Shown here: positions 61,205 through 64,000 of the stretch, one piece after another
Layout of the letters: each line of letters opens with the position of its first letter
Numbering within the stretch: position 1 is the stretch's first letter
Assembly: GCF_022163125.1 (NCBI RefSeq)
Contig: NZ_CP091881.1
Coordinates: 8,388,501 to 8,452,500, forward strand
Origin: Paenibacillus sp. HWE-109
GTDB lineage: Bacteria; Bacillota; Bacilli; Paenibacillales; NBRC-103111
Direction of reading: 5' to 3'
DNA length: 64,000 bases
Made by a program: the position numbers and the translations under genes
The notes under the pieces: generated by a model
Seen by the model: only the letters and a program-made list of their open reading frames with translations
What the model was told of the DNA's origin: nothing
Databases searched by the model: none

Positions 61205-63907
61205 TTAATACGCTCGGATCTGCACAGCGGCCTGCGGCATGCAATCGGTAATGTACATTTCTACACCACCACACTTGTTAATCGTCCACTGCACGGTACA
61301 CCCTGTTCCCTCTACTTCATAGTGTACGCCTTCTGCCATGTTGACCACGATGCTGAAGGCTTGTTCCGCTTTACTTGCATAGTTAAATTCCGCCTGATAC
61401 GCCGTATAGCTTTCGTTAAAGGACATCTGCAGCATCCATACATTAAAACCAGTGGAAACTTTGCCAAGTTGGTAATAAGCAGCAAACCAATTGATGATCG
61501 GAGCCGACAAACCGCCGAAATGATGCCATCCTGCGCCTCGACCTGTCTGCACGATAAAGTGCTCATAACAGTTGTAGGTGGCCTCGGTTTCACGCTTCCA
61601 TAAGTCTAAAGCAGTATCCGCGATGCGGGAAGCAAGATCGGAGTAACCCAAATCGAGCATGGTTTTCCAGAAAAACCATTGATGCGGCATCCAAACCGCG
61701 CCGTTCCAATAGCCATCCGCCCGATAATAAGGCGCGCTTTGGTCAACGGTGGACAGGCCGATTGGCGTCCATAAACGTTTATCATCGAACAGCGCGGCAA
61801 CTAGGCGATCCGCACGCGATTTGGTACAGATGCCGGCAACAAGCGGATAAAGCCCATCCATCCCCATATTGTAGTTGGCCCCGGAGCTGTGCCGGAGAAG
61901 GCCTTCTGGCTCACCCTGCTCGCTATGCACGACATAGCCGTAATAACCGGCTTCTTCATCCCACGCATGCTTCTCCAAAGCATGACTCCATCGTTCTATA
62001 TCCTGCTCGTAGTCCCTTATGTCTTCCTGCCAATTCTCCGACATTGCGGCAGCCATTTTCAGGATTTTAGCAATACGAATGGCCTGGCTCGTTGTCACAA
62101 TAGGGGTAACTGTTGCTTCCAGCGTTTGCGCATGCACATATTTTTGCGGCGGATAGTCGTCCCACCCCCCGGAATTATAGAAGTAATCCCATGTCTTGAG
62201 CAGTCCGGAGCGCAGTAGGCCAGTAGTAGACCCGTTAATTTTTCCGGCCAGGAACAAGTAGTATTGACGTAATCGCGGATAAAAATGATGCAAGAAGGCG
62301 AGAGACTGCCCTTGGTTCCACAGCTCAAGAAACACATAATGCTGCACAGGCACCGGGCTGCCATGATGAATGAAGGCAGCCTGGCGGTCACCAGGTTCTG
62401 TCATATAAGCGTTCAAGCAATCGATGGAGCGCCCTGCATCCAAATCGGAGAAACCGAGTGCGATAAACCCTGAATCCCATGTATATAGGGAATCCCACCA
62501 GCGCCCTGGCGTACTGTGGCGAATATACCTGCGTTTGGTGTAGACAGGGAAGACTGTATTGGTTAGCAGCGTAGCTCGCATAAGCTGCTGGCTAAACGTA
62601 TAGGTGTCGCCAGCAGCATAGGAGGGAGGCGGAATTAACTTCGCATGTTCAGCTTTATAAATGGCTTCGCATTCGTCGTAATCCAGCGAAACCGCTGTTA
62701 GGGAGGCAAGCACTTCTTCGTACGTCCCAGAGCAGACCATGCCATGAAGGATCTTCGATGAAGCGGGTACGACATGAATGGGACGCATGAACACATTCGT
62801 AAAGTGTCCCTTTCCATTCCCCTGCAAGACGGCATCAACGTGATTATGCACCGTATGACGGGCATACCGATCCAGTTCGTCGTTGTTGTATTGCCGTATC
62901 TCGACATGGGGGTAGTTCCACAAAAGGCCGTAATGATACGGGCAATCTTTATATCGGAGGATCAGGCTGCCAGGAACAGGCCCTTCCAGCAATTCAGGCT
63001 CAATGTGCCAGGGCCGGTCGACAAAGGCAACCTCCTCGGCAGCGTTGTGCTCGAGTAGGGTAAAGCCGTCCAGCACCAAGGGACCGGAGCCGCAAGCAGA
63101 TAAGGAGAGCGTGAAGTCTCCTGCTGCAAGCGTCCCGATCGGTAGACGGGCAACCCTGAGGGAGTGGGAAGCTTCTACATGGAATCGGTATGTCTGATGT
63201 CCAATTTGAAGCTCAAGCTCCCCGCTTTGCTCCGTTTGGTAGCGCAGTAAAAACACACCGTTCTTTAAAGGCTCTGCGAGGTTTATCTCATAACGCAGAA
63301 GGTCCCCTTGGTCAGCACCGAAGCTGCCTCCTATTGCGGACCCTCCCGTAAAATGCTGGCCGCGAGTTTCCCCCCTAAGAAAACCGTCATAGGCCAAGCC
63401 GTCCGACGGTCGCGGGTGTGCGAAATTCAATTCGCTATAATCTAGCGCATCAACCCACACAGCGCCCTCAGGCAGCTGCGCCTCTGCACATACCTGAACA
63501 TCGCCGTGCCCGAGCAGGCGAGGCGGCTGAAGCGAAGCCATCCAGTGCAGTACCAAGTTTTGCGGATGCTCGGTTTGGTTCACGAGGGATACTCGAATCA
63601 GACGGCACTGATCGGCGATACGGCTGAAGGAGATGTCGGTATAGACGCGATCTTTCCATTCAAGCTCATGGCGGTGGGAGAAGAAGCTGTAATCCGCCGT
63701 TGCCTCCCATGGATGATAGCCGGATTCCCACAATACGCTGGGAATATCCATTTTTCTCCTGTAGAAGCCAGGCATTAAACTAAGATCAAAACGCAAGCCT
63801 CGCGCTTGATCGCTGATATGGGAGATACCCATGTATTGTTTGGTATAAGGTCCCCAAGCAGGCAGTCTAAGATCATGGCCATCGGGGAGTGTCTCAATCT
63901 CATGCAT
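61205..63907 (-). CDS. GH63/MGH1-like (alpha/alpha)6 glycosidase
   Basis: A 900-residue protein without a signal peptide, hence cytoplasmic. It starts at ATG 63907 with AAGGAG 9 nt upstream. The first 400 residues are beta-sandwich domains. From about 440 on is an (alpha/alpha)6 toroid with GRWWDSLYTWDSGFIALG (a candidate catalytic Asp in TWDSGF), WDDYPPQKYVHAQTL, DGYWNGAVWMPHQWFF and YNCYEHFIVQTGRGAGWHHF (candidate catalytic Glu). This pattern is that of GH63 and mannosylglycerate-hydrolase-like enzymes. It faces the region 6 kinase gene and probably degrades an alpha-linked oligosaccharide brought in by the neighbouring importer. The 93 bp beyond its start show no clear promoter hexamers. 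Confidence 0.78.
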   Translation of the reverse strand: MHEIETLPDGHDLRLPAWGPYTKQYMGISHISDQARGLRFDLSLMPGFYRRKMDIPSVLWESGYHPWEATADYSFFSHRHELEWKDRVYTDISFSRIADQCRLIRVSLVNQTEHPQNLVLHWMASLQPPRLLGHGDVQVCAEAQLPEGAVWVDALDYSELNFAHPRPSDGLAYDGFLRGETRGQHFTGGSAIGGSFGADQGDLLRYEINLAEPLKNGVFLLRYQTEQSGELELQIGHQTYRFHVEASHSLRVARLPIGTLAAGDFTLSLSACGSGPLVLDGFTLLEHNAAEEVAFVDRPWHIEPELLEGPVPGSLILRYKDCPYHYGLLWNYPHVEIRQYNNDELDRYARHTVHNHVDAVLQGNGKGHFTNVFMRPIHVVPASSKILHGMVCSGTYEEVLASLTAVSLDYDECEAIYKAEHAKLIPPPSYAAGDTYTFSQQLMRATLLTNTVFPVYTKRRYIRHSTPGRWWDSLYTWDSGFIALGFSDLDAGRSIDCLNAYMTEPGDRQAAFIHHGSPVPVQHYVFLELWNQGQSLAFLHHFYPRLRQYYLFLAGKINGSTTGLLRSGLLKTWDYFYNSGGWDDYPPQKYVHAQTLEATVTPIVTTSQAIRIAKILKMAAAMSENWQEDIRDYEQDIERWSHALEKHAWDEEAGYYGYVVHSEQGEPEGLLRHSSGANYNMGMDGLYPLVAGICTKSRADRLVAALFDDKRLWTPIGLSTVDQSAPYYRADGYWNGAVWMPHQWFFWKTMLDLGYSDLASRIADTALDLWKRETEATYNCYEHFIVQTGRGAGWHHFGGLSAPIINWFAAYYQLGKVSTGFNVWMLQMSFNESYTAYQAEFNYASKAEQAFSIVVNMAEGVHYEVEGTGCTVQWTINKCGGVEMYITDCMPQAAVQIRAY

Positions 63908-64000
63908 CGTCTATCGCTCCTTCGGAATGTAGGTTTCTCTTTATTTTAAAAGAGTACAGACCAAAATGCCTCTTGATATAAGCTTTAATTATCTTGAAAA

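Noticed and set aside
61312..63197. Several ORFs on both strands within the GH63-like gene
   Set aside because: They are shadows of one long 900-codon frame with clear family motifs.

Overview
The window looks like a chromosomal carbohydrate-utilisation region of a low-to-medium GC Firmicute, most likely Paenibacillus or a close relative such as Cohnella. The evidence is the repeated combination of YesM/YesN two-component systems, LplB/YtcP-type ABC permeases with lipoprotein sugar-binding proteins, strong Shine-Dalgarno sites, frequent GTG/TTG starts, and large secreted glycan-active enzymes carrying FN3, LamG-like, DNRLRE, F5/8C and golvesin-like modules. The genus is inferred from gene content; there is no rRNA or tRNA in the window.

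Layout. (0) 3-2519: the 3' part of a heparinase II/III-like secreted protein, followed by about 1.1 kb of relic DNA. (1) 3.6-13.7 kb: histidine kinase, response regulator, two permeases, family 1 binding protein, a membrane-anchored SurA-like chaperone without a PPIase domain, and a beta-helix protein with two DNRLRE modules. A 164-bp repeat lies on each side in the same orientation. (2) 14.8-15.9 kb: an AT-rich DAO-type oxidoreductase. (3) 16.1-31.4 kb: a kinase/regulator pair on the minus strand, divergent from two permeases, a binding protein, a 1531-residue clan GH-A-like enzyme, a Gfo/Idh/MocA dehydrogenase and a second type of beta-helix protein. (4) 31.7-35.9 kb: accessory genes (VOC protein, SDR epimerase, DUF2920-like hydrolase, truncated AraC regulator) mixed with repeat remnants. 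(5) 36.1-52.0 kb: FAD oxidoreductase, SurA/parvulin-like lipoprotein, a frameshifted beta-helix paralogue, a dockerin-like relic, two permeases, a binding protein, a GH95 fucosidase-type enzyme, kinase and regulator. (6) 52.2-63.9 kb: two permeases, a binding protein, a GH43 enzyme, regulator and kinase, then a convergent GH63/MGH1-like glycosidase.

Working model. Four kinase/regulator pairs each seem to sense an external oligosaccharide and switch on the adjacent importer and its enzymes. Secreted lyase-like and hydrolase proteins cut a plant or algal polysaccharide, ABC importers take up the oligosaccharides, and cytoplasmic GH95, GH63-like and oxidoreductase enzymes finish the job. A substrate rich in uronic acid plus fucose/galactose/arabinose (pectin or rhamnogalacturonan-like) would fit, but this is inference.

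The least expected features are regulatory or evolutionary. Four copies of one operator/promoter block (two half-sites exactly 22 bp apart) define a local regulon in region 5. An interspersed terminator-bearing repeat family (seven full or partial copies) resembles the multi-site end of a Tn7/Tn5053-like transposon. Two beta-helix paralogues are each preceded by a SurA-like chaperone gene, one of which has lost its PPIase domain. Several relics (FAD-oxidoreductase fragments, dockerin tail, 38-bp duplicated gene end, Gfo/Idh-NagA fragments) show repeated rearrangement of the locus.
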